Both the position numbers and the translations under genes were made by a program. Positions 20,934 through 32,578 of a DNA stretch of 64,000 nt are shown here, piece after piece. The notes beneath the pieces were generated by a model. It saw nothing but the letters and a program-made list of their open reading frames with translations, did no database searches and was not told the origin of the DNA. The stretch's first letter is position 1. Every line of letters starts with the position of its first letter. This stretch comes from Aplectana chamaeleonis (taxonomy: Eukaryota > Nematoda > Chromadorea > Rhabditida > Cosmocercidae): assembly GCA_029168955.1 (NCBI GenBank), contig JAPDOI010000208.1, forward strand, positions 895,001-959,000. Reading direction: 5' to 3'.

Positions 20934-21419
20934 AGGCAGTGTCCACGATAAAAATCATGTCTGATTTTTTGGTGAAGACCGGCATCTGCGGGGCCTAGCG
21001 CGACCCTCACGTTGAAAAAACTAAGAAAAATGAGCTCGGAACGGTCCCCTACGGCCCCAAAGTTGAACAGGCGTCAGCTCGTCACACCCCAGATGCACTT
21101 TCCACGCCCACCGACGTGAACAAATGAATGCTCGAGATTGTGAGATGAGCGATGGTTTCCGATCAATAGCCCCGTTCTTCCCTTTATTCTCAACTTTTCT
21201 CTGTACTCATATCAGCTCGCATACATCGGCTGCAAAAGACGGAAGTTACAAGCCTCGGAAAACTCGTCCACCATGCTTCACTAGCTCAATTTTTGAGGGA
21301 CCATAACTCCGTTCCTAGAAGGTTTTGCACGATTCCAAAAACATCGTTGGAATCAGCATTGTACCGCCTTCAAGATAGGCGGAAAAGCAGAAAAACCATT
21401 CCTATCGTGAACACTGCCT
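20934..21419. mobile_element. TTAA element, family B copy 1 (486 bp)
   Basis: Ends AGGCAGTGTCCACGATAAAA and TATCGTGAACACTGCCT. Flanks are TTAA and TTGA. The interior matches 37513-37974, 47531-48016 and 54143-54620 (for example TCGTCCACCATGCTT and CTCGAGATTGTGAGATGAGC). Confidence 0.85.
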
Positions 21420-22154
21420 TTGAGCCAGGTAGGAAGCGTTATGTCTACCGTGCTCACAGTGAGCCTCGGAATATCGAAAAACGATTTCAAATTTCTGTTT
21501 GGGACTCCAAATAACCTAAGAAAAGGTTTCGAGCCAAACCTGAGAGAATTTTATCTAGAACTTCCTGGAAACCTATGTGTAGGAACTCTTACCTTTCTGC
21601 CCGATTGAAAAAAATCACCCATAACTCGGTTCCAAGAAGTCGTCTACAAATAAAAATTTGAGAACTTCATTGAGAGTAGATTAATTGACGTGATTTTCGT
21701 TTACAACGGCCTTCTTAATCGGTTGTTATTGCCTGGTAATGAGCCCAAACTGTTTTGACTTGGTCAGCGTTGAAATGACCCCTCAGCAGTCGTGTAATAT
21801 ATGTAGCTGAACCAGGAAGACTTGTGTAGATAAATGAATGTTTTCGAGACACCCCGTACTAAATGCATGTTTATCATGAAACACTTGTCGGTCCCTCAGA
21901 CCATAATCGTTGAAAACATTCACCAGATCGAGATTTTTCGTCTCTAAGTGGATATTGTGCTAAATGCTCATTAGAGTCTGCACAGTGTCTGACGTTCATC
22001 TAATGTTTTCTTGTCGATACAAAATTGACTACGGGGTTTATCGTCTTCTTCAATAGCGAAATAGCGGCAGTACATCGACCAACACAAGTTTTTACGATGA
22101 CGTAAAGTGGTAACGAAGTATGGAAAATGCTTGCGAACTCTCGGTTTATGCACC

Positions 22155-23015
22155 TCTCAGAAAAATGAAATCATGTAACATGTAATATAAAGTGTAAGAT
22201 ACTTGAGACATTCAAGTATATTACCTTTATATCGCATGTAATCTACACTTATATTACATGTAAAATACACTTATATTACATGTAACATACGCTTATATTT
22301 CTTGTAGCTTAATTAGAGCTGGAAGTTGAAGCTCTATACTTTGAGGGTTGGAGCTGCAAGTTCCAGGCTACCGTTTCGGGTTCGAATCAGCACGCTTTAA
22401 GCTCTTTTAAACATCTCAGGAGCTTAAAGCTTGCCGCTTCACGACTGAAGCAGCAAGCTAGGATCCCACAGCTTCATACAAGAAGCCGTGGGTTTAAGCT
22501 TGCTCAAAATATTGCACGTCGCTCCCTCTAATCCTCCACACGATCAAAACGGTTCATGAGGAGCGAAAGATCAACGCCTCGGCCAGGGAGAGTGACCACC
22601 CGGCCAAATTTCAATTCAGTGGACATTCGGTCACAGGTAAGCTATGAGGCGGCCCGTATGCCGTGCAGGTTTGCAGAAGGTGTTCAGCATGGGCCCTCAG
22701 TTGCTGGAGACAATTGAATTATGTTACCCTTATACTACATGTAATTTACTTGAGTAGAGATAATTCACATGTACCTTACATTGACGGAGATGTATTACAA
22801 GTATATTGCAATCGTCTCTTATGTTACAAGTATTATGTTTTCACCATCGAAAACATATTACGTGCGACGTTTGGCCTGCGAGCGAGAGACCGATATATGA
22901 CATGTAACATACATCGGTCGAGATAATTTGCAAGTAATATACATTAGCCAAATTATATTACATGTATATTAATTCAGGCCTTTTATATTACATGTCTTAT
23001 GTTTTCATTTTTCTA
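22155..23015. mobile_element. AT-rich terminal-inverted-repeat element (~860 bp)
   Basis: Ends AGAAAAATGAAATCATGTAA and the near-complement of TCTTATGTTTTCATTTTTCT. Both subterminal zones are arrays of ATTACATGTAA-like 12-15-bp units, while the middle is GC-balanced. No ORF above 90 codons. Superfamily not assigned. Confidence 0.65.
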
Positions 23016-23256
23016 GGCTCTGCATGACGTAACCATGATCTTCTCGTTTTTGAAACTCAGAAATGTAGATATATGCCTGAAATGACGTCGGCAGAACCCT
23101 ATTAATGTTTTAGGGCCATTTTATCAAAATGAGTCTCGAAAGGAGCGTGCGCGCGAAAAACCGTATTTAATTTTGTTGCTGTTATGAACAGGTAGGGCTA
23201 CGAGTAGGGAGTACATAGCAAACAAGCCACAGAACACGCTTAAATTTTGGAAAAAA

Positions 23257-23755
23257 AGCTTGTTCGAAATTTCCATGCCCATGATCTAAAACAGTGCGTT
23301 TCATAATTATAGGACACACTCGAATTGAACTGTAACACTTCTCCCCTTTGAAGATGGAGCTTTTCCACCATAACTGTTGTAATCGGCATGGAAAATAACG
23401 TGGGGTATGAGGTTGAAAGGGGTTAAAGATGAGGATCCGCCATCAGTTCTCTTCACACATCTACCACTTTTTCATAGAATGTTAATGCAACAGTCAAACG
23501 ACAGTTACGGTACAAACTCCAGATGCAATAGAAAACTTCGAAAATGACAGTGGCGAGGGTTCCAGATGCACAAAAACTTCAAAAACGATTTTGGAGCGAA
23601 ATTAAAATTCAATTTTACAGTGTGTTCAGACTGACATTCTTTTACAAACAAGGATTTTTCATGAGCCCTTTTGACATTTTTGCCCTCTAGAGAGACCACG
23701 CTACACAAAAACATGGAAAAATAATATACTGTTTTCTACGATGCTTTCAAAGACA
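23257..23755. mobile_element. TTAA element, family C copy 2 (decayed)
   Basis: Shares GATGAGGATCCGCCATCAG and ATCTACCACTTTTTCATAG with the other family C copies and ends CTACGATGCTTTC against the next element. The left boundary is approximate. Confidence 0.55.
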
Positions 23756-23759
23756 GTGT

Positions 23760-24320
23760 TCGCGATGAAAACGGTTTTTGAGTTTTAATAAGAAATTGGA
23801 TGTAGTACCAGGTCCAGTGCAACAATAATGGCGAGAAAATGACTACAGGCCATAAAACGGCCAATGTCTCACCGTCGACTGCGTACCACGCGCTGCGCGA
23901 CCGCCCGCACGTCGGAAGCAGACGGGTTTTGGCCGCCGCGCGACGAGTTTTGCCGCCGCGACGTTTCGACCGCCGCGCGGCGGGCGAAACTCGTCGCGCG
24001 GCGGCCAAAACTCGTCTGCTTCCGACGCACGTGCGGTCGCGCAGCGCGTGGTACGCAGTCGACGGTGAGACATTGGCCGTTTTATGGCCTGTACAAACAA
24101 GCCGTAGACTGCTCTACATATACGACCCTCGAGCTTGGTGGTGCTATGCCCTCTCGCTCAAAGGCCAGCAAGGAAATGGGCGTGTAGGGCATACGAGGGC
24201 CGCATGAGGCTATTTATGGCTCGTTTTTACCCGCTCATGCCCCCATTATCGTTAAAATCGGCCCCCATACATTCCATTTCCGGCAAAAACTTGAAGGCCG
24301 TTTTCATCGTGGACACTGGG
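23760..24320. mobile_element. TTAA element, family B variant carrying a large palindrome
   Basis: Starts AAGACAGTGTTCGCGATGAA and ends TTCATCGTGGACACTGGGTT, degenerate family B ends. Its centre is occupied by the palindrome listed next. Confidence 0.65.
23844..24093. repeat. 250-bp near-perfect palindrome, CpG-rich
   Basis: Two ~120-nt arms (TACAGGCCATAAAACGGCCA at one end, its complement at the other) pair almost throughout, including CCGTCGACTGCGTACCACGC. The centre is near 23968. The same peptide-like frames appear on both strands (85-122 codons) purely from self-complementarity. Confidence 0.92.
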
Positions 24321-25784
24321 TTTAAATACATATGCGACAACTTCGGTACTGAACTCAGGTATGTATCTCCCGCGTCACCCCTATCCAAATTCAAACGTGC
24401 ATCTGTACCCTCGATAGTGTTCGTACTTCTTGAGGAGTACTCTTATAGACGGGAATTAAAATTCAATTCTTATCATCCTTCATGATCATAGTTTAATTTC
24501 AACTCAATCTATTTCGTCATTTGCATCGCATCAACGTGATCATTTGCACTTGCCCTGAGTAATGGTGCTTTTCTATCTGGTTCACACTAGTTCAGGACTG
24601 AATGTGCACTCTAAGTCATGAAGTAGAGTCTCACGATAGTCAGATGTCACGTCATTGATCAGCATAGAAACAACAGTTCTTCTGGGTTCTTGGAGAAGAA
24701 ATGAAGTGAGTAGTAAGTGACGTCACAAACTGCTAATCCGAGGCCAAACTTTAAAAATGCTAAATCCCTCATGAATTCATCCAAGGATTACAACAGATTG
24801 TTGCCTTCTAATTCAACTGAGTTTCGCAGAGTAATTTCCCGAAAGCGGAACGAACAAAAAAACTGGATAACAATCTACTGTTCACTTATGAGGTTATCGA
24901 GATTAATGAAATGTCTCCTTCAACTGCTCCAGTTGGGAATGATTGAATTTATAGCGGTCCTAAAATCAGCAAACTTGCCGATAACAAGAAATCGGAAACA
25001 AGCAGACGCATACCCAACATTCGTCGGATTTTCGTGATTCAATCACGAAAAAACTCGTTAGAATAAAAAATCGTAAGAGTAGTAAGAGTAAAAAGAAACG
25101 AATCGAAACACTGCGCTATACTGTGCCCTATAATATTCAATTGAGGAATATGTGAGTTCTTTTCGATCGAAAACTTTTTTAAGAATTTCGGGAATTTTCT
25201 CAGAATGTTGTATAGCATTCGGCAGGGAATTATTTGCTTTTTGGAACTGATCTTTAAAACTGCTTTTTCTGTACCTCTTCAATTTGATATATTTTGGGGT
25301 TGATAGAGATACGGGCAAAAAACGGCTCCGAATTATTGATCCGAAAATCGATAAAAACAGTTAAGCTCTAGAACCTCAATAGAATATTATTTAGAGCAGG
25401 AAAGTCTCGTTTAAATGAATTATAGCATGCCACCAGACTTTTTGAAGCTTGCGGCACAAATTTCGTAGAAGCGCAGGCAATAATTATCACAACTATTCGA
25501 ATTTCATCACTTATTGAAAAACTTATCGATTGCTGGTAGAGATGTGAGGGTAAGTTGTGAGAAAAAAACGGAGGATACAAAATTGAAAAGGGTGTTGCTC
25601 AAAAAATGCGAGACTTTCATGAATCCCAGAAATTTCGGTGGCATGTAGGTAGTTTGAGAGAGAGTTTTTCATGCTATGTGCGACTGATTTTAGGTTTTTG
25701 GAAAATATTTGTTTTTTTTTGTCGATGTTCGAATCAATATTTCGCAGCCTTTCTTCCGTCCCTCTTCTCTATCGACTTCCATCG
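24321..25784. other. No gene supported
   Basis: Moderately AT-rich. A 106-codon + frame (24717-25037) and short minus frames show no recognisable motif and no splice context. TCTTGGAGAAGAAATGAA|GTGAGT at 24691-24708 could be a donor but has no partner. Confidence 0.4.
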
Positions 25785-26046
25785 GGGCGAGTGTGGGGCA
25801 GTGGCAAAATGCGCCGCTGTCACACACACGGTCGAGTGATCGATCCTCGCACAAGGTCAATGAAGCCTTCTGTCCCTGGGTTTGGTAAATTGGTACCAGA
25901 CTTGTCTGGGAGAATAAAAACACTGACATGAACATCGGCTGGCCCCCGCAAGTCATTGTATATGCCCTATACACATTCAACAAGCTTCGACGATTCTGAA
26001 TTGAAGTCGAATGTGTGGCGCATCCCCAGTGGATTGATATACGTCG
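25785..26046 (+). mobile_element. tRNA-derived SINE, copy 1
   Basis: The head has an A-box-like GGGGCAGTGGCAAAATG and a B-box-like GAGTGATCGATCCTCGC. The body then reads GGTTTGGTAAATTGGTACCA and GGCTGGCCCCCGCAAGTC and ends ATGTGTGGCGCATCCCC. It aligns over its length with 31375-31622. There is no poly(A) tail or clear target duplication, so ends are approximate. Confidence 0.75.
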
Positions 26047-26934
26047 AAAAGTGAAATCATTCACAAAAATCAGTTTCACCATTTCAAAGAGCATATTAAT
26101 TCCTGTCGATTGGTGTATGAAGCATTGAGGAAACGTTTGAAGTTTCGAGAGATTATTCTAATGGAATAAAAATGCGAGAACTTTTTCTTCAACACAGTAG
26201 AGCACAATCGCAACAACAGTTGCCGTATTGCCGCCAATCTGCACGAAATTTCGTGTTCTCCACAGAGTGCACAGCAAGACAGTTTCTTTTCTACCTTTTT
26301 CTTTTTTTTTCCAATTTTTTTTCGTCACGGGAAATTTTTCTTCAGGCTCCAGTTGTTCTGCACAAAAAATGTTACAGATAGCGCTCAGAAACTCGCTGAC
26401 GTTTAATACAAGGCTCTGGGCTTTCCTGAAATTCTCCTACACTCGCTCTCTCTCTCTGTTTTCATTGAACGGAAGCACTTGAGAAAAGGTTAGTGTCATT
26501 GGTAAATATATCGAGAAAGCCTGCCTGTTGTCATTCTAACTCTGCCTAAGAGCCAAGTTCACTTTTTTCCTGATTTCAAAAGTGGAATCTCCAATTGTTG
26601 TAATCGGATAAATTATTGCTGCGGCTTAGAGGGCTTTCAGTAAAATTTATTTCTCCTACTAACGCTTGTTTTGGTAGAACGAGAACCTTTTAGGGAGCTA
26701 CGCACATACATATACAATTACGTGATCAAAAAACTAGTGGTACTTCTCCATGAGAAAACGCGTAGGTTCACTTTCGTCAGTTATTGGTGGTAAAGCTTCC
26801 CAGTGATGATTCCTATGAAGAATCTCAAACTTTCATTTCCGAAACAATTTTACTTTTCATTCATATTTTCAGTTATGTCACATGGTGACCACATCCATAT
26901 CTTCTGAATAAAACGATGTTTCCACCACTCATGG
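26047..26934. other. No gene supported; possible short terminal exon
   Basis: ATTTTCAG at 26866-26873 is a good acceptor, followed by a short frame ending in TGA that overlaps an AATAAA (26907-26912). It could be a last exon, but no upstream partner was found. Confidence 0.25.
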
Positions 26935-27040
26935 CGCGTGCGTGTGCGTGCGAAGCTGCTCTCTCCGTCTCCCCTACGCTCTCTCTAGCTGTCTTCAGCC
27001 TCCGCTCCGCACACGTACGCGGAAGAACAATAAGAACTAT
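26935..27040 (+). repeat. Dispersed module (family H), copy 2
   Basis: GGCGCGTGCGTGTGCGTGCG, a long pyrimidine stretch (CTCTCCGTCTCCCCTACGCT) and CCGCACACGTACGCGGAAGA match the family order. Confidence 0.6.
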
Positions 27041-27535
27041 TTTTTTGCAGCCAAGATGTATGCATGCTTCACTCCACCATTAATGTCCATCTTTTGCAGT
27101 TCTCTTCAAGGTAAAACAAAACGACACCTCGTTTTCAGTGAATTGCGCTCCGTTGGCACCATGATCTGACATTGTTAAAGCATAAAAGACGTGTGTTGTT
27201 TGCATTTAGGGAATAAGAGATATTGATTTTCGATAATGAATGAAGACACTTAACACTCTAGAGATCGCGTGTCCAAAGAGCGCACCCACGGCTGTTTGGC
27301 CCCTGAGAACGCGTGCCCACACTACACACATGCGCCACGAGCTCGATTTTTTGTCGTTCCTTCAGAAAATAGGGTGCCTCCTACATATTTCTGGGAGACT
27401 CATACTAGAAAGAACTTTTCATACTGATGGGCAGACATTAGGCACCTGAAAAATCTTTCATGCGGGAGTATGCTCTACGAAAACCGCGGTTTCGAAACAA
27501 CTGAATTCCGTGGAGTGCGCGGTCCGCTGCGTTAA

Positions 27536-27964
27536 AGGCAGTGTTTAAGATGATTATCGCACTCGAGTCCGACCCAAAAATAGGATTGTTTGGTCGTGAG
27601 GTAACTAATAGTGAAGAAACAGGGAAGAAAAACGTCCAGAATAAGTCAGAATAACGGTTTCTAAATTCAGGGCGTGGTCGAGAATCATGGGCCCTGCTGA
27701 TTTCGGCAAGCGCGCGCTAATCGGGAAATCTGCACGAATCGATAATGCTAACTGCGGCAGAGTTGCTTGGCAATTCGCCATCGAAACGTGTGCGGCGCCA
27801 CAAGCTCGTCCGATTGAGGGGCGGACCGGGATAGTTTTCGAATCCGTTTGTATTTGTTTCTGGCCAGTTTTCGTTGCTTTCTTCGACCCTATCCTCTACA
27901 GCACCTGCCAACTTAGTGTTTCACACCGAGACCTCGAGAACGAGATTTATCGTGAACACTGCCT
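27536..27964. mobile_element. TTAA element, family B copy (429 bp)
   Basis: Ends AGGCAGTGTTTAAGATGA and TATCGTGAACACTGCCT with perfect TTAA at 27532-27535 and 27965-27968. The interior differs from the other family B copies, so it is a sub-family sharing the tips. Confidence 0.85.
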
Positions 27965-28197
27965 TTAACTATCCATAGAGCGCGGTCTCTTTAAGTGCTA
28001 AAAGTTATACTAGTTTTCGTACGCTTTATTCAATTAGGGAGCCACACTTAGCCAATGGGATCGAAATCATTTAATCGATAGCCATCATCCCTTTGTTTTC
28101 CATCGAATCACTTTTCCCACCGAGCAGTGTCGCGGCTTCCTAACTGCATGAGACAGCCAATGATATCCTCTAATTGGGAGTGAAATTTACTGTCGTT

Positions 28198-28345
28198 GGT
28201 CGCGCGCGTGTGCGCTTATGCTGCGTCTCCTTATCCCTCGCCATTTCTCGCTGCCTCTACCCTCGCTCCGCACAAGTACGCGAAGGAACAAATTGAATTT
28301 GTCTCCGAAACAGAAGATATGTTACGCTTATCAACGCGTTAGTTA
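28198..28345 (+). repeat. Dispersed module (family H), copy 3
   Basis: Best conserved copy: GGTCGCGCGCGTGTGCGCTT, TATGCTGCGTCTCCTTATCC, CTCCGCACAAGTACGCGAAG, GTCTCCGAAACAGAAGATAT. One frame (ARVCAYAASPYPSP... KYAKEQIEFVSETEDM) stays open for about 55 codons. Confidence 0.7.
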
Positions 28346-28629
28346 CACCATCTTTCGTATGTACATCCGTGAAAACTTTTGTACTCCTCTACTAGAATTT
28401 GAAATCTGTGTCGAAGCTTAGAAGTTTACCATTCTTATAACTACAAATCTAAGTTTTCCATAATATTTAAAACTTTCATATTCCCAGCAGGTCTCGCACA
28501 CGACTTTCACGTTGATAGCAAGCATATTTAATGTCATTTAAATAGCATACCCCAGAAGCCCTCTATTTTCAATGTCTCAAACTGTCACCTGTTGTCATTA
28601 ATGTTGAACTTTGCTAATGATGGAGCCAG

Positions 28630-28805
28630 TCACGATGTGATTTCTTTATTCGCCATAAAGTCACGCAGTAACAAAAACAAATAAGGAAAATACCTGTCAT
28701 AACCCTTCTTTTGTTCAAAGCGAAGGTGGTTGAACCTTGGTGTTAATGAGTTTGGCTTAAACAAAGGCCCACCTTTGTGAAAAGCATTTTCAAAGAGTCT
28801 GTGGC
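28630..28805 (-). CDS. Candidate host exon, unknown protein
   Basis: The minus strand after TTCAATTCATTAG reads HRLFENAFHKGGPLFKP and NSLTPRFNHLRFEQKKGYDR. There is a strong donor at GACAG|GTATTTTCC (28693/28694), or read-through to a stop at 28630 giving RYFPYLFLLLRDFMANKEIT. As an internal exon it would be 28694-28805 (112 nt). Neighbouring exons were not identified. Confidence 0.35.
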
Positions 28806-29450
28806 CTAATGAATTGAAAGGTAGAAACGAAAACATCACTTGTTTTAGGGGAACGCATCAGCAATTCGTGTCCGTGATTTCAGAAAACAATTGAACACTT
28901 GTCCCGTGCCTCGCCTGTAGTTTGCCGCTAGCCTTCTATCAACAAATGAAGTTAAAGTACTGCATGAGGTGTGGAGAAGGCCAGTTTCACACATTGTAAG
29001 GCACCCTCCCCCGAACGAGATTGGTCAAATTTCGGGCAACTTTCTCAGGACCCCCCGAAGGGACCTAATTTAGTCAAATTTTTAAGGCCTTTCTCATATC
29101 TCACAAGGAGCGTGATTTGATAACATTTTTAGCGGTTTTCGCAACCCCCTACACCCCTCCGCAGCTCATACCCTCCCCCCTGCTGTGAAGCTCCACACAT
29201 CGCGTCGAACCGGTCAGAAAGTGAGTAAGTTGACCGTAGATAAACTAATTCACATGAACTCTCCTAACCCAATCGATCACAGAGGGAGATTGCAGATTGT
29301 TGGACCTTGCATAATTTTGATGATACAGGAGTGTCTTCAAACCTCAGCTGCACCCTGTACACGCACATGTCCCTGTAGCTGGGCAGTTCTGTGGTCTAAT
29401 CTTTACTTCCTTACTGCAAATGAAATGTTCGGAAATTGGAGAAATATAAC

Positions 29451-29596
29451 GTGGGCATGGATCCTGAAGAGACTTCGCGTTCACTGCTGAATGTTGGTCC
29501 AAACTCGGTGCCATATGCTATAAAATAGGTGCACCGAATTTGTGCCAACCTCCAATGGAAAACGCAAAGTCCCTTCAGAGTCCACTCCGATGTTAC
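29451..29596. mobile_element. Fold-back MITE, family D copy 2
   Basis: Outer ends GGCATGGATCCTGAAGAGAC and a degenerate complement; inner GTTGGTCCAAACTCGGTGCC and its partner TGCACCGAATTTGTGCCAAC. Confidence 0.8.
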
Positions 29597-29826
29597 AATA
29601 CCCAACCCCCAACTTAGCGAAACAGCGAAAAAAAGCGTTTTCTTGCGAATCTTTCGCCTTTTCTTGATAACTCCGTCAAATTTCTGTTTTTGGAGTCAAA
29701 AAATACATTGCTAGACTCGTCTCAACGTTATTTTCGAGAAATCGTTAATAGCTTTAACTATACTTGAACTACATACGGGTACAGTGCCCCTCCCGGAACA
29801 AGTTTTGCCTCGTTAAGAAGTCCTTT

Positions 29827-30090
29827 ACACTACCGCCGCCCAGCGGCGCGGCAGAGTGCATTTCTGTAAGGGGTCGTTTATACTTCCGCCGCCGAGCGGC
29901 GCGGCGAAGTGCAATCCTATGATATCGATCATGCCGCGCCGCGTGATCAATATTACAAAAATGCACTGTGCCGCGCCGCTCGGCGGCGGAAGTATAAACG
30001 ACGCCTATTATTGATCATGCGGCGCGGCACGATCGATATTGTAGGAATGCACTTCGCCGCGCCGCTTGGCGGCGGAAGTATAAACGACGC
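29827..30090. mobile_element. Palindromic GC-rich MITE (PIF/Harbinger-like), interrupted outer copy
   Basis: The left half (CCGCCGCCCAGCGGCGCGGC, GTGCATTTCTGTA) and right half (TATTGATCATGCGGCGCGGC to AGTATAAACGACGC) are those of the 6396 copy. A second, complete member of the same family splits them. Confidence 0.85.
29870..30005. mobile_element. Inner copy of the same MITE, self-inserted
   Basis: Complete element from GGGGTCGTTTATACTTCCGC to GCGGAAGTATAAACGACGCC, nested at the centre of the 29827-30090 copy. Confidence 0.85.
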
Positions 30091-30096
30091 TTAAGA

Positions 30097-30230
30097 GGTC
30101 GAATAGACTCCCGCTGCTGAAAGGCGTGGTAGCTTGCAATGGTGGAGAATCGATAGTGCGGCGCCGCATGATCGGTACTCCTCAATTGCAGCTGCGCCTT
30201 CAAGCGGCAGGAGTCTATTCGGCCACTAAG
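30097..30230. mobile_element. Fold-back MITE (GGTCGAATAGACTCC ends)
   Basis: Left GGTCGAATAGACTCCCGCTG and right CAGGAGTCTATTCGGCC pair, with a palindromic TGCGGCGCCGCA centre. It abuts the preceding palindromic MITE and shares its architecture but not its ends. Confidence 0.8.
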
Positions 30231-30500
30231 GTGCTAAGCCTGCTTTTTCATTCCCGAAAGTTAAAACATGCTCTGGAAATGGCGATACACCTATAATGTG
30301 TGATTAAGGCTATCAACGAAATTCTAATACCATCTTGTAGGTATTGATGGGGAGATTTTAGCTTTTTTTCAAATCTGTTTTTTTTGACAGCGAGACAAAA
30401 TTATGACAGAACTATTAGGAAAGGGCGAAAAGTTTGCAATCAAAACTTTTTTATCGCTGTTTTGGGAAGTTCCAGGGTAGGACATATAATTCAGTGCCGA

Positions 30501-30749
30501 TTAACAAGTAACATCCAAGCAAGTATGATTATGTGCAATCTCAATTTTCATTAGAATTCTATTCCAAAATGACTGCCGCAGCGCGTGACTATAATTTGTT
30601 GCCGCATGAAACTTGAGCAGCGCTTTACTTTACTCTCTAGCAGTAGTGATTTGTACTTACGCGTTACTTCTATATGACATTGGCATCGACCTGAGAGCAA
30701 ATTTAGAAACATTCGGGCCCTCAAACCTAAACGTGCACCCACGCATGCC
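30501..30749 (-). CDS. Candidate host gene, last two exons
   Basis: Exon 30661-30749 (89 nt) starts after GGTGTCTTTCAG, reads GMRGCTFRFEGPNVSKFALR and SMPMSYRSN, and ends at GC|GTAAGT. Exon 30501-30588 (88 nt) follows a 72-nt intron (acceptor AATTATAG), continues in phase as AHALRQSFWNRILMKIEIAH and NHTCLDVTC, and stops at TAA. A possible upstream piece ending KCRP at 31006 (donor GTGAGG) is phase-compatible. Two or three cysteines and no membrane segment are visible in this part. Function unknown. Confidence 0.42.
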
Positions 30750-31186
30750 CTGAAAGACACCAACGAAATCAACACCTGCTTTGAAATGCATGAAAATTAA
30801 TTGTTTACAGCCGAAGAGGCCCACCACATTCCTTTAATCATTAATTCATGTATGCGCGCGGACGCTGAAAAGATCGCACTTCCGTTATTCACAATTTCCA
30901 GACATTTTTAAGGAGAAGAACGAACTCATTGAACGGGCAACTAGTTAAAAATTTAGAGGTTTCGTCATGCATAGTCATTGAAATCTTCAGATTCTCGCAC
31001 CTCACTGGTCTACATTTTGTAGAGGCAGTTGGATTGGCATATGTAAGCACAATTTCGTCACTCGTAAGCAGAACACACAATCATTTTGCACCCTTTATCC
31101 ACACATTATTACATTTTATTACATGCTGCGTCTTAGTACTAAATATTTCTCACAATATTTTTTGAAGGATTATGGAGCGCTCTGAA

Positions 31187-31262
31187 CGATCGATCCTCGC
31201 TCAAGGTCAACCAAGCCTTCTATCCCTCTGGGTTCGGTATATTGGTACCAATGTCCAGCCCT
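31187..31262 (+). mobile_element. SINE fragment
   Basis: GATCGATCCTCGCTCAAGGT through GGTATATTGGTACCAATGTC matches the central part of the SINE at 25785. Confidence 0.65.
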
Positions 31263-31374
31263 GATAGTTAGAGTGGAGGTAATCACTGCTGAGTGGAAAT
31301 GTGATCTCGTAGTTGGTGCCATGTGACCAATCTCATCGACACTCATTTAGAAGAACTATGTACTTTTCTTATGA

Positions 31375-31622
31375 AGGGCGGGCGTAGGGCAGTGGCAAGA
31401 GCCGCTGGTGCCACGCACATTGTCGGGTGATCGTTCCCCGCCCAAGGTCAGCCAAGCTTTTCATCATTCCGCGGTCGGGACTTGCCTGTGAGATTGAAAA
31501 CACTGAATTGGACGTCAGCTGGCTCCCACAAGTTATTGTATAGACCCAATACACGTTAAAAAGCCCCCAAAACTCTGAATTGAAGTCAAATGTGTGGCGC
31601 ATCCGAAGGGGATTGGTCAACG
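31375..31622 (+). mobile_element. tRNA-derived SINE, copy 2
   Basis: A-box-like TAGGGCAGTGGCAAGAG, B-box-like GGGTGATCGTTCCCCGC, then CAGCTGGCTCCCACAAGTTA and AATGTGTGGCGCATCCG, in the same order as 25785-26046. Confidence 0.75.
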
Positions 31623-32484
31623 CTGTGATCTATGTTTTTTGTCCTCTGTACTTCTCTCAACGATCAATTGTTTTCTCAATATCAAGAATTCGTTTTGGGC
31701 TCAAAAGGGGTGGTGAATCACTCTGGAGGGTAGCGGCTCAACGCGCCGGCGACTGAGCATTACTCGAGTATGTAGACAGTAACTCCGGAAGGGGACGTCT
31801 CGTTGTTCTCCCCACAAAGATTCATTAACTTCATAGTACACGACCTAAGCTTCAGACATTCGAAAAAGGAAAGTAGTCCAACAGAACGTTTTTTTGCTAT
31901 CCACCGAGTATGGTGAATTCTATAAGAACACCCGTCATGTACGGTTTATTCAGAATTCCAAGTCCAGTCAACTTGCTACGTGAGGTTGGTTTCCGCATCC
32001 ATTCGCGCTCTTTCACGACAGTTGGGGCCACCTGCAGTGTGCCGCTACGAACGCGGAGGACAATCTTCATTGATAATCACTACAACTTCCGGTTGATTTG
32101 GTCGTTCTGGTTCCCTGAATTTTCAGTCGAAAAAATTCTCATCATTTTTGGCACGTGCGGCTGCTCTACAAAAATCCAACTAAGGCTGCAAGGTGCTCAG
32201 GAGGAACTAGCGGTCCCTGTCCTAATCGAGTCAGAGCCCGCCAATGATCACTCTTCTCGCCTTTGTTATTCATATTATATATGAATGTCATTACTCAAGC
32301 CTAGACCTAGAGAAACCACATCTATGGATAATGAAGTGATGATAGCTACCGAGAACCGAGTTGAGTTGCAGACTCAAATACAACTGGGTAATGATCGTCC
32401 TTAGTACTTCGGGGATCGCTCAGAATCGATGGGTGGCGTCGCGATGGAGCTATTCTCTGTAAAACGTCGTAATTCTCACAACTC

Positions 32485-32578
32485 AAGGCGCGAGCGGCGT
32501 GGGCGATTCTGCTCCTTCCATATGTCATGCGTTCTCTCACTGTCTCTAGCCGCTCCACACCAGCACGAGTAGAAACCA
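32485..32578 (+). repeat. Degenerate family H module
   Basis: GCGCGAGCGGCGTGGGCG, TCTCACTGTCTCTAGCCGCT and CACCAGCACGAGTAGAA follow the family order but are diverged. Confidence 0.35.

Noticed and set aside
22320..22420. GGGTTCGAATCAGCACG as a tRNA B box
   Set aside because: No matching A box or foldable cloverleaf; the sequence sits in a TIR element.
23839..24207. 122-codon GC-rich frames on both strands
   Set aside because: Mirror frames produced by a 250-bp palindrome.
31910..32284. 124-codon + frame
   Set aside because: No recognisable motif, no splice context, and a length expected by chance in 64 kb.
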